DNA from: UBA3775 sp964572955
GTDB lineage: Bacteria; Bacillota; Clostridia; Lachnospirales; Lachnospiraceae
Direction of reading: 5' to 3'
NCBI GenBank assembly: GCA_964572955.1
Contig: CAZNGY010000035.1
Span: 1-19,818, forward strand
DNA: 19,818 nt
This document shows, piece after piece, positions 7,171-15,529 of the stretch. The position numbers were made by a program, and so were the translations under genes. A model generated the notes under the pieces. The model was given only the letters and a program-made list of their open reading frames with translations. It did not search any database and was not told the DNA's origin. Positions within the stretch are counted from its first letter, which is position 1. The number at the start of each line of letters is the position of its first letter.

Positions 7171-8704
7171 TTGCATTACCTCCTTTGCCCAGGCTTGTCA
7201 TGAGAAGTCCGACTTCTTCCTTGGTTGTCTTCCTTCCGTCAACAATTCCACTGAGCTTACCGCCACAGAGAACAAGAATTCTGTCACATAAAGACAGTAA
7301 AACATCCAAATCTTCTCCGACATAAATTACGGCAACACCCTTTTCCTTCTGCTCATTAAGAAGTGAATAGATTGAATAAGAAGTATTTATATCAAGACCT
7401 CTTACCGCATATGCCGTCATCAGAACTGCCGGTGCAGCACTTATTTCTCTTCCTACAAGAACCTTTTGTACATTACCGCCGCTAAGTCTTCTGACCGGCG
7501 TATTGATACTAGGTGTAACGACTCCAAGTTCATCCTTGATTTCTTCCGCGAGTTTCTTAGGCTTGGATTTATTTACAAACATAAATCCGCCCTGATTGTA
7601 GTTCTTGAGCATCATGTTCTCTATCATGCCCATCGAACCGACCAGACCCATACCGAGTCTGTCTTCCGGTACGAACGAAAGTGCTATACCAAGATTCTTG
7701 ATGTCCTTAGGACTCTTTCCGACAAGTTCATAAACCTTATCGGATACAGGCTGTGTGAAAACGATCGAACCCTCCGAAACCTTCTGAAGCCCTGCAATTG
7801 CCTCAAGAAGTTCTTTTTCACCGCATCCCGAAACTCCGGCAATACCAAGTATTTCACCACCATATGCCGTAAAAGATATGTTATCAAGAGCCATGACTCC
7901 GTCCTTGCCGTAACAGGTAAGATTCTTTACATCAAGCCTTGGTTTAATTCCCTTAGGTTCTTTTCTCTCAATATTAAGTTCTACCTTTTTACCTACCATC
8001 ATCTCCGTAAGAGACTGCTCTGTAGCATCACAGGTATTAACCGTTCCAACATACTCTCCTTTTCTGAGAATCGTAACTCTGTCACTTATTGAAAGAACTT
8101 CATGCAGCTTATGGGTAATTATTACAACTGCCTTTCCGGCTTCCCTCATGTTTCTTATTACCCTGAAAAGCTTATCCGTCTCCTGTGGTGTCAAAACGGC
8201 AGTCGGCTCATCAAGAATAAGTATGTCAGCACCCCTGTAAAGAACTTTTACTATTTCAAGAGTCTGTTTTTCAGATACCGACATGTTATAAACCTTTTTT
8301 TCAGGGTCAATTTCAAATCCAAATTTTTCGCATATCTCCTCAATGCTCTTTGCAACATCAGCTTTCTTTACTTTTTCCTTTGTTTTAAGACCGAGCATTA
8401 TATTCTCAGTTGCTGAGAAAATATCAACAAGTTTAAAGTGCTGATGTATCATTCCTATTCCATAGTCAAATGCTTCTTTCGGAGAACGTATAACCGCTTC
8501 CTTTCCATCAATGTAAATATGACCTGAATCAGGAAAATAAATTCCCGCCAGCATGTTCATTATTGTTGTTTTACCGCTTCCGTTTTCTCCCAGAAGAGAT
8601 AATATTTCTCCCTTTCTTATGTTAAGGGAAACCTCCTTGTTGGCTACCGTAGAGCCGAAGGTTTTAGTAATGTTTTTCATTTCAACTGCAAAAGTATTGT
8701 CCAA
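7163..8704 (-). CDS. nupO: Nucleoside ABC importer, duplicated ATP-binding subunit
   Basis: 513-residue protein with two fused ATPase domains, energising the importer from the cytoplasmic face. Domain 1: Walker A GENGSGKT (39-46), signature MSVSEKQ, Walker B ILILDEPTAVLTPQE, H-loop IITHKLHE. Domain 2: degenerate Walker A (GVSGCGEKE, no Ser/Thr after Lys), intact RLSGGNVQK, and a Walker B lacking the acidic residue pair (LMTAYAVRGLD). Such asymmetry is usual in this family, where the two sites are not equivalent. The start is TTG at 8704, supported by AAGGAG 7 bases upstream; the first ATG (residue 9) has no ribosome site. It is separated from the lipoprotein gene by 191 bases with a hairpin and followed by overlapping permease genes. 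Confidence 0.92.
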   Translation of the reverse strand: MDNTFAVEMKNITKTFGSTVANKEVSLNIRKGEILSLLGENGSGKTTIMNMLAGIYFPDSGHIYIDGKEAVIRSPKEAFDYGIGMIHQHFKLVDIFSATENIMLGLKTKEKVKKADVAKSIEEICEKFGFEIDPEKKVYNMSVSEKQTLEIVKVLYRGADILILDEPTAVLTPQETDKLFRVIRNMREAGKAVVIITHKLHEVLSISDRVTILRKGEYVGTVNTCDATEQSLTEMMVGKKVELNIERKEPKGIKPRLDVKNLTCYGKDGVMALDNISFTAYGGEILGIAGVSGCGEKELLEAIAGLQKVSEGSIVFTQPVSDKVYELVGKSPKDIKNLGIALSFVPEDRLGMGLVGSMGMIENMMLKNYNQGGFMFVNKSKPKKLAEEIKDELGVVTPSINTPVRRLSGGNVQKVLVGREISAAPAVLMTAYAVRGLDINTSYSIYSLLNEQKEKGVAVIYVGEDLDVLLSLCDRILVLCGGKLSGIVDGRKTTKEEVGLLMTSLGKGGNANE

Positions 8705-8824
8705 GGAATTCTCCTTTCAAAGCAATTAGTTTCTTGTCTTTAGTGTCCGTTCAGACAAATTTCATCAATTCACGTCACCACATTTTTTATCCGTCAGAAA
8801 ATATTTTTCTCCGACATCAAAATA

Positions 8825-8856
8825 GCAGGGCGGTCAACATAATTCGACCACCCTGC
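8825..8856 (-). terminator. Intergenic hairpin between lipoprotein and ATPase genes
   Basis: 11-bp stem (GCAGGGTGGTC on the minus strand, one G-U pair) with a 10-base loop, 40 bases after the lipoprotein stop. The T-run that follows in the leftward direction is weak (TATTTT), so it is more likely a partial terminator or RNA-end stabiliser than a full stop. It would leave more lipoprotein transcript than ATPase/permease transcript. A second, AT-rich inverted repeat (GTCAGAAAA / TTTTCTCCGAC) lies at 8793-8815. The rest of 8705-8895 shows no gene, and no promoter that I could support. Confidence 0.6.
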
Positions 8857-8895
8857 CATTTTATCATCTATCAGCAATTAGTTCAACAGCCAAAA

Positions 8896-10140
8896 TTAAT
8901 TAGTAAGCTCGTTGATACCATCAATTCTGATATCAAATGAAGGAGCTGCACGAAGTTCTGACTCATGGAAATATCCATCCCAGATTGCTTCCTTATCTTC
9001 TTCATCATCTGTATCAAAATCACCTGTCATGTCTACAACATGTGATGAAACCTGACTTCCGTCAACAGTAAACTTAGTTGTATCAAATACTTTAAGTGAA
9101 CCATCCTTAAGAGCTGCCTCAACTTCTGCAACCTTTTCTGCAGTTCCCTCAGCACATGATGAACCAAGTGCTGTAATTGCAACTGCACCTGACTGATATC
9201 CTTCAGCCCAGTTTGTTGCAATTTCTTCACCGTTCATTGCAGCACCGATAGCATACTTATAGTATACCGACCAGTTATTTGTTGCTGATGTAAGAGCTGC
9301 TTCCGGAGCAACGCTTAACATATCAATATTATAACCGATGCTGTAAGCAACAGTGCCGTTCTTCTGTGCGGCCTGAACAGCACTAGGTGCGCCTGTAGAG
9401 TCTGCATGCTGGCCGATAATTACACAACCTGATGACATTAATGACTCTGCTGCAGTTCCTTCTGCAGTAATATCAAACCAGCTGTTTGTATATGTAACAT
9501 CCATTGTAACATCTGCATACACTGACTGAATTCCAAGGAAAAATGCTGTATATCCGGAAACAACTTCCGCATATGGGAATGCACCTACATATCCAACTTT
9601 AACATTGCCGTCAGCATCAAAGTTATTGTCTGAAAGCTTATTGTTGTCAACAAGTTCCTTAATCTTCATTCCTGCAACAACACCTGATACATAACGTGAC
9701 TCATAAACCGATGTGAATGCATTCTTAAAGTTCTTAAGTCCTGAAAGGGATGCAGTATCACCTGTCATTGAAACAAATGTAACATCAGCAAATTCTGCTG
9801 CTGCCTGCTGAACATATGACTGATGACCATAGCTGTTTGAGAAGATAAGAGTACAACCCTGACCTACAAGATCAACACATGCATCATAACATGTTGAATT
9901 TTCACCTACAGTATACTTCCATACGATCTGATCATCAGCGATTCCAAGTTCACTTGCCGCTTTCTTGATACCATCAATATGTGCGTAGGTATAACCTTCA
10001 TTTTCGTCTCCGATAAGAATAACACCAATCTTGAGACTGCTTCCGCTGCCTGTACCGTCACCATTATTGCTGCTTGAAGAACATGCAACAAGTGCAAATG
10101 TCATGGCAATTACAAGCATAACAGATACTAATTTCTTCAT
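8896..10140 (-). CDS. BMP family substrate-binding lipoprotein
   Basis: 414-residue extracellular binding protein, anchored by lipid. Signal peptide residues 1-19 end in the lipobox LVAC with lipidated Cys20, then a Ser/Gly-rich tether. The mature fold matches the BMP/PnrA (TmpC) family: LKIGVILIGDENEGYTYAHIDG at the start of lobe 1, a YVGAF.YAEVVSGYTAF hinge segment, and IIGQHADSTGAPSAVQ in lobe 2. Members characterised so far bind purine nucleosides. An aspartate/glutamate-rich segment (FDTDDEEDKE) lies near the C terminus, longer than in the shortest family members. First gene of the importer operon, with its own promoter (10193-10221); AAAGGAGGA precedes the ATG. Nucleosides are the likely ligand, but this is family inference. 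Confidence 0.93.
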   Translation of the reverse strand: MKKLVSVMLVIAMTFALVACSSSSNNGDGTGSGSSLKIGVILIGDENEGYTYAHIDGIKKAASELGIADDQIVWKYTVGENSTCYDACVDLVGQGCTLIFSNSYGHQSYVQQAAAEFADVTFVSMTGDTASLSGLKNFKNAFTSVYESRYVSGVVAGMKIKELVDNNKLSDNNFDADGNVKVGYVGAFPYAEVVSGYTAFFLGIQSVYADVTMDVTYTNSWFDITAEGTAAESLMSSGCVIIGQHADSTGAPSAVQAAQKNGTVAYSIGYNIDMLSVAPEAALTSATNNWSVYYKYAIGAAMNGEEIATNWAEGYQSGAVAITALGSSCAEGTAEKVAEVEAALKDGSLKVFDTTKFTVDGSQVSSHVVDMTGDFDTDDEEDKEAIWDGYFHESELRAAPSFDIRIDGINELTN

Positions 10141-10192
10141 TTGAGAAATCCTCCTTTAGTTTTTTTGCTTACGCTAAAGAACACGTATATAT

Positions 10193-10221
10193 ATAATATG
10201 ACAGTTTATCCGAATTTTCAA
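10193..10221 (-). promoter_or_regulatory. Promoter of the nucleoside importer operon
   Basis: Leftward: -35 TTGAAA (10221-10216), 17-base spacer, -10 TATTAT (10198-10193). The leader to the lipoprotein ATG is only about 45 nt, so there is no room for a purine riboswitch. It lies 50 bases after the dtd stop, and no terminator was seen between them. Confidence 0.7.
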
Positions 10222-10272
10222 CGTAACTTTTTAATAAAATAACTCATTGTATATCGGTAATTTTATATGATT

Positions 10273-10725
10273 TTACAAACCAAGTTCCTTTGAATCAAGC
10301 CAAACCGTAAAAGGACCGTCATTTATAAGAGAAACTTTCATATCCGCACCAAATTCTCCATGTTCGACAACCGGAACAGTTTCATTAAGTTTTTTAAGCA
10401 TATATTCATACAATGCCTTTGCATGAACCGGATTTCCCGCTCCCGTGAAAGATGGCCTGTTTCCTCTTCTGCAGTCTGCATAAAGTGTAAACTGCGATAC
10501 AAACAAAATTTCCCCGCCAACCGATTCAAGATTGAGATTTGTTTTCCCGTTTTCGTCCTCAAAAATACGGAGTCCCACCAGCTTCTTAAGCATTTTGTCG
10601 GCAGTTTCTTCATTATCTTCATCCGAAATACCTGCAAAAACCACATACCCCCTGTTAATACTTCCATTAACCTTTCCTTCAATCTTTACATCCGCAGATA
10701 ATACTTTCTGAATTAATAATCTCAT
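10273..10725 (-). CDS. dtd: D-aminoacyl-tRNA deacylase
   Basis: Hydrolyses D-amino acids (and Gly) mischarged on tRNA, protecting translation. 150 residues, the normal family length. SQFTLYAD (from residue 77) and the cross-subunit NDGPFTVWLD, whose Gly-cisPro pair is G137-P138, are both intact. I place the start at 10725 (MRLLIQKV), which matches the conserved family N terminus and has GGAG 7 bases upstream, rather than at an in-frame ATG 16 codons earlier. The gene usually sits near relA in Firmicutes; here it lies between a nucleoside importer and an ABC pair. A possible promoter upstream (TTGAGT-17-TAAAAA near 10800-10830) is weak. Confidence 0.95.
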   Translation of the reverse strand: MRLLIQKVLSADVKIEGKVNGSINRGYVVFAGISDEDNEETADKMLKKLVGLRIFEDENGKTNLNLESVGGEILFVSQFTLYADCRRGNRPSFTGAGNPVHAKALYEYMLKKLNETVPVVEHGEFGADMKVSLINDGPFTVWLDSKELGL

Positions 10726-10864
10726 ATTTTTTCTCCATTCTCCGTTCCACGACGGTTTTTTTATCAGATGCATTTATGTTTTCTTTCATCTTCTTTATAT
10801 TTTTACACTCTTACTCAAAAAAACTCAAGTAATTCATATTTACATTCTCTGTTATAACCGCACA

Positions 10865-10895
10865 AATGCTCCGATGCACAACGCACCGGAGCATT
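10865..10895 (-). terminator. Hairpin after the ABC ATPase/permease pair
   Basis: 13-bp stem (AATGCTCCGGTGC on the minus strand, one G-U) with a 5-base loop, 35 bases past the permease stop. The following T-run is poor (TGTGCGGTT), so termination may be partial. It is placed correctly to end the permease transcript. Confidence 0.6.
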
Positions 10896-10929
10896 CATAC
10901 CTTTCTTTCAGCTTAGGAGGCTTCTTGTT

Positions 10930-13095
10930 TTAATAATAGACGTCATTTATAACTTCAAAATCTTTTGATATTTCTGTAATATATTTAATAAGTTCCGTCG
11001 CATTGTCATTATCATAATTCAATACTAAACTTCCGTCTCTATAATCCGAATCATAATTGTTAATGTTTACATTGACTTTTACGGTAGGTTTTGACGAATA
11101 TACCACATGATCCGCTTCAATCATATCCGAAATAAGTTCCATGACTTTATCACATTGTTCCTCATTCATAGTGCCGCTGTAATATTTTTCCTCCGAAACC
11201 AGTTGATAATCAATCCATGCATAATACAGTTCTCCGTCGCCAACCTGTAAATCCAGTGCCAGATCAATTATTGATTCATCCTCACCTTCAATCGTGCCGT
11301 AGAACGAAATGTATCTCCATTCATCTTCTGAAAAGTCTACGTCAAAAAAGTTATTAAAGACTTCAAGGCTCTCTTCATAACATAGTTCATCATAAAGCTC
11401 CCTGGTTTTAGGCATTGATGATATTTCATAGTTATTATTAAATTCCCTCTTATTGTAATAACCTTTTACACAGACAATTCTGCTGTATTCACTGTTTCTT
11501 TCCTCATCTACGGCATAATATGTATCATCTTCCACATATTCATCGTAGATAACACGCTCTTTTTCCCTGTCAGTCAGCTCTTCAAACTCCTCAAGGAAGC
11601 ATTCCAACAGCTTTTCGTTGTTCTCTGTTTTCCTAAGGGTAAACATCTCACATTCTTCCGGAACTGCAATATATGCTTCATAGTACTCATCCTGTTTTTT
11701 AAGAATGTTTCTTAACTTTTCATCATCCTCGCCGGTCAGATATATGTATCGGTGGAATGTACCGCCGCCGGTCGTTTCAATGATCATGCTCTCTTTTACA
11801 TAATCACCGTTCCAGGTATTAAACATGTAATCACCCTGTTTAACTTTATCACATGTATCTGAATATGCAATGGCAATAATATTCTTGATTTCATCTTCGT
11901 CAAACTCAAGTTCTCTGACAAGCAGGTCATTATAAGTCGGTGTGTAATAGTAATAATTTTCTCCGTTGCTGCTTTTTACGGATATACTTTTTATACTTTC
12001 CGCCGGAATCGGATTATCAAGTATTTTTCCGCTGACTGATGTTATACCGAGACCGAAAAGTATTGAAATAACCAAAATAACAAGTATACCCGGCAGCGTT
12101 TTTATAACCGGTTTAACCTTTCTGAACGTCACCGCAGAATAAACTATATATGCAATTATACCCATAACAATCAGACCCACTACCATGTCCGTTTCGTTTT
12201 CATATGTTATATATGTTGCTACTGCCGACAAAAACATGGCAAAAGTCAAGAGACTCTGAAGCACCATCTGTGCCTTGTTATTCGGAACGGCATTTTCCGC
12301 TGTTTCAGATTTTCTTCTCATAAAGAAAACAAATCCCAAAACCATCAGGAATATTGCTCCTATAAGTGTAGCAAGTATTCCCGGAACACATGTAAATGCT
12401 ACCGAATAATTTTCATAATCCGGATACCTTCCTATAAGAAGTTCAAATATGAGATTATACTTTATAGAAAACCAGAAAACATTATACATGTCAACAATCT
12501 CTGTTATTTCCTGTATTGTTGAAAGTATCATAAGCATTATTGCTCTCGGCATAAATGTAATGAAAAGGGCAAAATAACCTGCTATTGATTTCTTGCCGAC
12601 TACGGATGCCGCAATCAGAACAGCTCCCGTAACATAAAGAATTATAACCATATAGACAATAAAGTTCAGCGGAATGAATTCGGCTGAGTATCTTGTTTTG
12701 TCATTTATTCCGTACAAAAGTGCAGGTGTCATAACTGCAATAAATGTACATGCTGCATACCACGTAAAAGCCGAAATAAATCCGGTTATAAAAAGACACT
12801 GACGTGTATATGGCAGTGCGTGATAAAAATCAGAACTGCTTCTTTTAAAAAGATAGGAAAACAGCTTAAGAATCAGGGCAAAAGGCAACAGCAATGCAAC
12901 ATAAATATACGCTCCCGCAAAATCATTTATATTTACAAAGTCAACCGCTGTTACTGACATATTTTTGCTGTTCATTAATGATACAAAAGGAGTCAGCCCC
13001 GAAAAAGCCAATGACAGAAAAAGCATGACGATTCCGATTCCCATTGTCTGGTGCATGTATTCTTTATATAATCGGCCACTGAATATTTTTTTCAT
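10930..13095 (-). CDS. ABC-2 type permease with large C-terminal extracytoplasmic domain
   Basis: 721-residue membrane protein, partner of the ATPase encoded just upstream. Residues 1 to about 360 carry some nine hydrophobic segments (about 15-40, 60-85, 100-130, 140-193, 232-262, 280-325, 335-360). Residues from about 365 to 721 have none and are rich in Asp, Glu, Tyr and Asn, so this half should be one large folded domain, outside the cell if the helix count is odd. Plain ABC-2 permeases are 230-400 residues, so this one is nearly double. The ATG follows the ATPase stop by 10 bases, with GGAGG in the gap. Layout resembles the Bacillus Ytr type (YtrB/YtrC-like) but no GntR regulator gene precedes it. 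Substrate unknown; peptide antibiotic or lipid-related export or sensing are possibilities only. Confidence 0.82.
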   Translation of the reverse strand: MKKIFSGRLYKEYMHQTMGIGIVMLFLSLAFSGLTPFVSLMNSKNMSVTAVDFVNINDFAGAYIYVALLLPFALILKLFSYLFKRSSSDFYHALPYTRQCLFITGFISAFTWYAACTFIAVMTPALLYGINDKTRYSAEFIPLNFIVYMVIILYVTGAVLIAASVVGKKSIAGYFALFITFMPRAIMLMILSTIQEITEIVDMYNVFWFSIKYNLIFELLIGRYPDYENYSVAFTCVPGILATLIGAIFLMVLGFVFFMRRKSETAENAVPNNKAQMVLQSLLTFAMFLSAVATYITYENETDMVVGLIVMGIIAYIVYSAVTFRKVKPVIKTLPGILVILVISILFGLGITSVSGKILDNPIPAESIKSISVKSSNGENYYYYTPTYNDLLVRELEFDEDEIKNIIAIAYSDTCDKVKQGDYMFNTWNGDYVKESMIIETTGGGTFHRYIYLTGEDDEKLRNILKKQDEYYEAYIAVPEECEMFTLRKTENNEKLLECFLEEFEELTDREKERVIYDEYVEDDTYYAVDEERNSEYSRIVCVKGYYNKREFNNNYEISSMPKTRELYDELCYEESLEVFNNFFDVDFSEDEWRYISFYGTIEGEDESIIDLALDLQVGDGELYYAWIDYQLVSEEKYYSGTMNEEQCDKVMELISDMIEADHVVYSSKPTVKVNVNINNYDSDYRDGSLVLNYDNDNATELIKYITEISKDFEVINDVYY

Positions 13096-13105
13096 ATTGC
13101 ACCTC

Positions 13106-14005
13106 CTACATTAAAACGTCTTTGAAAGCATAACCCAGTGCTTCCATTTCGTAAACAAACACCTCTTCAAGAGCAAGCGGCAAAACGTCGAGCAGCAGCG
13201 GATTCATGGCTTCGACCTTAGGAATAACTTCCTCTCTGCTTCCTCTTACTATAAAGTTTGCAACACGTCCTTTTTTATTGAAATCTATCATTTCAATTCC
13301 ATCAAACCTGCTTTTATCAAAATCATCTTCAAAAGCAACCTGAAGCTTAAACAATGAAGTTTTAAGATTCACAACATCACTTTCAAAAATAACTCCGCCT
13401 TTGTGAAGAAGAGTAAGCTGGTTACATACATCCTCCAATTCACGGAGTGAATGACTTGTGATTACAACCGTAATGTTTCTTTCTTTTACATCTTCAATTA
13501 TTTCATCTTTTACAAGTCGTCTCATTACCGGGTCAAGTCCGTCAAACGTCTCATCAAAAAATAGATATTGAGGTTTACACGACAATGCAAGTATTGTGGC
13601 TGCCTGTCTTTTCATACCTTTACTGAATGTTGAAATATTAGCCTTAGGATCAAGACCAAATCTTTCTGTCAGAAGCTTAAACCGGTCATCATCAAATTCC
13701 GGATAGTAATTTCTGTACATATCAGCCATTCTGTTCATGTTTGCACCCGAAAGAAAAAACAGCTCATCCGGAACATAAACAAACTTTTTCTTAGCCTCCG
13801 GATTGTTCCACACATTTTCACCATCTATCTCTACAGTACCGCCTTCCGCCTGATAAATACCGGTTATCATCCTCAAAAAAGTTGATTTACCGGCACCGTT
13901 ACTGCCAATAAGACCGTAAATGCTGCCTTCAGCAATTTCCGTATTCATATTATTTAAAGCCGTGAATTTTCCGAAATGCTTTGATGCATTAGTTACCTTT
14001 ATCAT
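13106..14005 (-). CDS. ABC transporter ATP-binding protein
   Basis: 299-residue cytoplasmic ATPase for the permease at 10930. Walker A GSNGAGKST (34-42), signature FSKGMKRQ in place of LSGGQ, Walker B YLFFDETFDGLDP, H-loop ITSHSLRELED. The SKGM signature and the C-terminal ~80-residue extension are typical of ABC-2 / drug- and antibiotic-type ATPases (YtrB and bacitracin-like). The start is the ATG at 14005, six bases after GGAGG (14016-14012); a TTG at 14011 directly touching that site is rejected. It is co-transcribed with the permease from a promoter at 14027-14055. Confidence 0.9.
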   Translation of the reverse strand: MIKVTNASKHFGKFTALNNMNTEIAEGSIYGLIGSNGAGKSTFLRMITGIYQAEGGTVEIDGENVWNNPEAKKKFVYVPDELFFLSGANMNRMADMYRNYYPEFDDDRFKLLTERFGLDPKANISTFSKGMKRQAATILALSCKPQYLFFDETFDGLDPVMRRLVKDEIIEDVKERNITVVITSHSLRELEDVCNQLTLLHKGGVIFESDVVNLKTSLFKLQVAFEDDFDKSRFDGIEMIDFNKKGRVANFIVRGSREEVIPKVEAMNPLLLDVLPLALEEVFVYEMEALGYAFKDVLM

Positions 14006-14026
14006 ATACAACCTCCTTTTTTTTAA

Positions 14027-14055
14027 ATTCTATCAGACTTTTTTCTTCGGGTAAA
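14027..14055 (-). promoter_or_regulatory. Candidate promoter of the ABC pair
   Basis: Leftward: -35 TTTACC (14055-14050), 17-base spacer, TG-A-TAGAAT (extended -10; hexamer 14032-14027). The leader before the ATPase ATG would be only about 20 nt. Directly upstream is a perfect 14-bp palindrome, ATATCTTAAGATAT (14067-14080), well placed for an operator. Confidence 0.5.
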
Positions 14056-14066
14056 TACAGTTAATG

Positions 14067-14080
14067 ATATCTTAAGATAT
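14067..14080. promoter_or_regulatory. Perfect palindrome, possible operator
   Basis: ATATCTTAAGATAT is its own reverse complement. It lies 11 bp upstream of the -35 of the ABC-pair promoter. A wider inverted repeat, AGTGTA (14096-14101) and TACACC (14121-14126) with a 19-base gap, lies just beyond. No regulator gene is adjacent. Confidence 0.35.
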
Positions 14081-14150
14081 TCTGCAGGTTTTCTTAGTGT
14101 AAAAAACCGCGACTATAAGGTACACCAATCCACCAGAGCCGAAATTTCCA

Positions 14151-14204
14151 ATAAAAATCCCCTTAAACAGACCAATCTGCTTACTCTGTCTGCTTAAAGG
14201 GATT
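14151..14204 (-). terminator. Terminator of the zinc-ribbon gene
   Basis: On the minus strand a 17-bp stem (14204-14188 with 14172-14156, two G-U pairs) with a 15-base loop runs into TTTTTATT. The G-U pairs make it stable only when read leftward. It lies 91 bases after the zinc-ribbon stop; the region between (14205-14294) is a 3' untranslated stretch with a small CCGAC/GTCGG hairpin near 14228-14246. Confidence 0.85.
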
Positions 14205-14294
14205 CATATCCTAATGTACGGCCACCCGACTATTTTCTGTCGGACCTGTTTTAATCTGTTTTCGCTGCCTGCAAATCAGCAATCAGCACCTTTT

Positions 14295-14750
14295 CTAGAC
14301 AGCACTTCCGCACTTACTGCAGAACTTCTGTCCTGCCTGACATTTTGAACCGCATGTCGGACAAAACTTTTCAGATTCTGCTGGCTTTTCCTCTTCATAA
14401 ATCACCTGTGAACCACATCCGCTGCAGAATTTCTGTCCTGCCGGAACCTCTGCACCGCAATTGGCACAGACATTAATTCCTTTTATAGTACGAATCTGTT
14501 CCTTAAGTTCCTCGCGTTTTGCGAAAGCCTCTGCGATCTTATCAAAAAGTTCTCTATATTCCGGATCTGCCGAGTCCTTATTACTCTCATAAAACTTCAT
14601 TCCGACCTCATTGTATAATCCGGTTATACTTTTTGTAAGATCACTTATCTGGCTGTTCATCTTCGCTGTTTCAGCAACATTTTTTGCTTTCTGACCTGCT
14701 GACTGAGTCGTTTCTGAAACCTTTGACTTTAAATCATCGAAAAATGCCAT
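14295..14750 (-). CDS. Coiled-coil protein with two double zinc ribbons
   Basis: 151 residues, no signal peptide or membrane segment. Residues 1-90 are highly helical (SETTQSAGQKAKNVAETAK then a charged coiled-coil region). Two zinc-ribbon units follow: C95/C98/C109/C112 and C130/C133/C144/C147, each of the pattern CxxCG...GQKFCxxCGS. The second unit has an extra Cys137. The two units are near copies, suggesting internal duplication. Proteins of this shape are common in Clostridia and mostly uncharacterised; zinc binding is well supported, the role is not. It has its own promoter (14797-14826) and terminator. The start is ATG with AGGGG about 10 bases upstream. Confidence 0.85.
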   Translation of the reverse strand: MAFFDDLKSKVSETTQSAGQKAKNVAETAKMNSQISDLTKSITGLYNEVGMKFYESNKDSADPEYRELFDKIAEAFAKREELKEQIRTIKGINVCANCGAEVPAGQKFCSGCGSQVIYEEEKPAESEKFCPTCGSKCQAGQKFCSKCGSAV

Positions 14751-14796
14751 ATCCTGCTACCCCTCTTTTCTTTATACTGTTATACAGCTTTTGTAT

Positions 14797-14826
14797 AGTA
14801 TACATTAGCACGTTTACTTTTTTCAA
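14797..14826 (-). promoter_or_regulatory. Promoter of the zinc-ribbon gene
   Basis: Leftward: -35 TTGAAA (14826-14821), 18-base spacer ending in TG, -10 TATACT (14802-14797). Leader of about 40 nt to the ATG. Confidence 0.65.
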
Positions 14827-14937
14827 TACCTCACACAATAATTTAATGAAATTCTAAACTTTAATCCCGTCCCGATATATATGCAATTAATTAAAAAAAC
14901 TGCGTATACTATAAAGAAACAGTCTTTTGAGGTAAAT

Positions 14938-15384
14938 ATGAAGGGTGAATTTAAAAAACTGCTTCTATCGGAATTCGGAAGCATTAAATATCAAAATATG
15001 CTTATGTCAGCAAAGAAAAATGATGACAGCGAAATCATTTGCAGTGACGTTGTTATAATCATGCTTGACATCCTTCTGAACAAAAGCAACAGCGAAATCG
15101 AAAATATGACTCAAAGACTGTATGATACTCTCCTTACGGCATATAAAAAAAGCAGAGGCTTTACGCCCCTGTTAATCTCATCCGTCATTACATTTCTATT
15201 TGTACTCTTTCTGAAACCCGAATCACCGCTTAACGCGGTTTTCCCTGTTATCATCCTTTTTATTCTCTTTATTAAGGCTGTTGAAATTATTCTCAACCGA
15301 TACTGCTATTTTGATGCCCGCATTATTCTTTCGTACAAAGTTTCCTTAGATATTGTTCACTGCCTTCGGAAACAAACCTCCTGA
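14938..15384 (+). CDS. Unknown small membrane protein
   Basis: Not recognised. 148 residues from the ATG at 14938: a polar, helical N-terminal half (residues 1 to about 72, Lys/Glu/Asn-rich), then two hydrophobic segments (about 76-93 and 99-120) separated by a short KPESPLN turn, then a 28-residue tail. It would sit in the membrane as a hairpin with both ends on the same side, probably inside. I chose this start over an in-frame ATG at 14881 because GAGGT (14929-14933) precedes it and a TATACT -10 candidate (14905-14910) lies between the two. It is a single gene, divergent from the zinc-ribbon gene, with no clear rightward terminator after it. Confidence 0.6.
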   Translation: MKGEFKKLLLSEFGSIKYQNMLMSAKKNDDSEIICSDVVIIMLDILLNKSNSEIENMTQRLYDTLLTAYKKSRGFTPLLISSVITFLFVLFLKPESPLNAVFPVIILFILFIKAVEIILNRYCYFDARIILSYKVSLDIVHCLRKQTS

Positions 15385-15470
15385 TTGCACTAATTCAGGA
15401 TAACTATTAACAGATTATAAAAATGATGACTAAATAATACCTATCCGTGAAATCCAAACTTTTCTGTAAT

Positions 15471-15507
15471 AAAAAAACTCCCGGGAGCTCTATGGCCACC
15501 GGGAGTT
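15471..15507 (-). terminator. Terminator of the surface-protein pair
   Basis: Stem AACTCCCGG (15476-15484) / CCGGGAGTT (15499-15507) with a 14-base loop; leftward it runs into seven T (15477-15471). It lies 22 bases after the stop of the repeat protein gene. The 86 bases between the plus-strand gene stop and this hairpin hold nothing recognisable. Confidence 0.9.
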
Positions 15508-15529
15508 AAATGGATATTTGTAATCAGTA

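Noticed and set aside
7466..8092. 208-codon plus-strand open frame opposite the importer ATPase
   Set aside because: Antisense shadow of a well-conserved ABC ATPase gene; no start signals and no domain.
10141..10272. Purine riboswitch in front of the nucleoside importer
   Set aside because: The leader from the predicted promoter to the ATG is only about 45 nt and shows no three-way junction elements.
10740..10765. Rightward terminator CCGT...ACGG followed by T7 near the dtd start
   Set aside because: The stem is only 4 bp and no plus-strand gene ends there.
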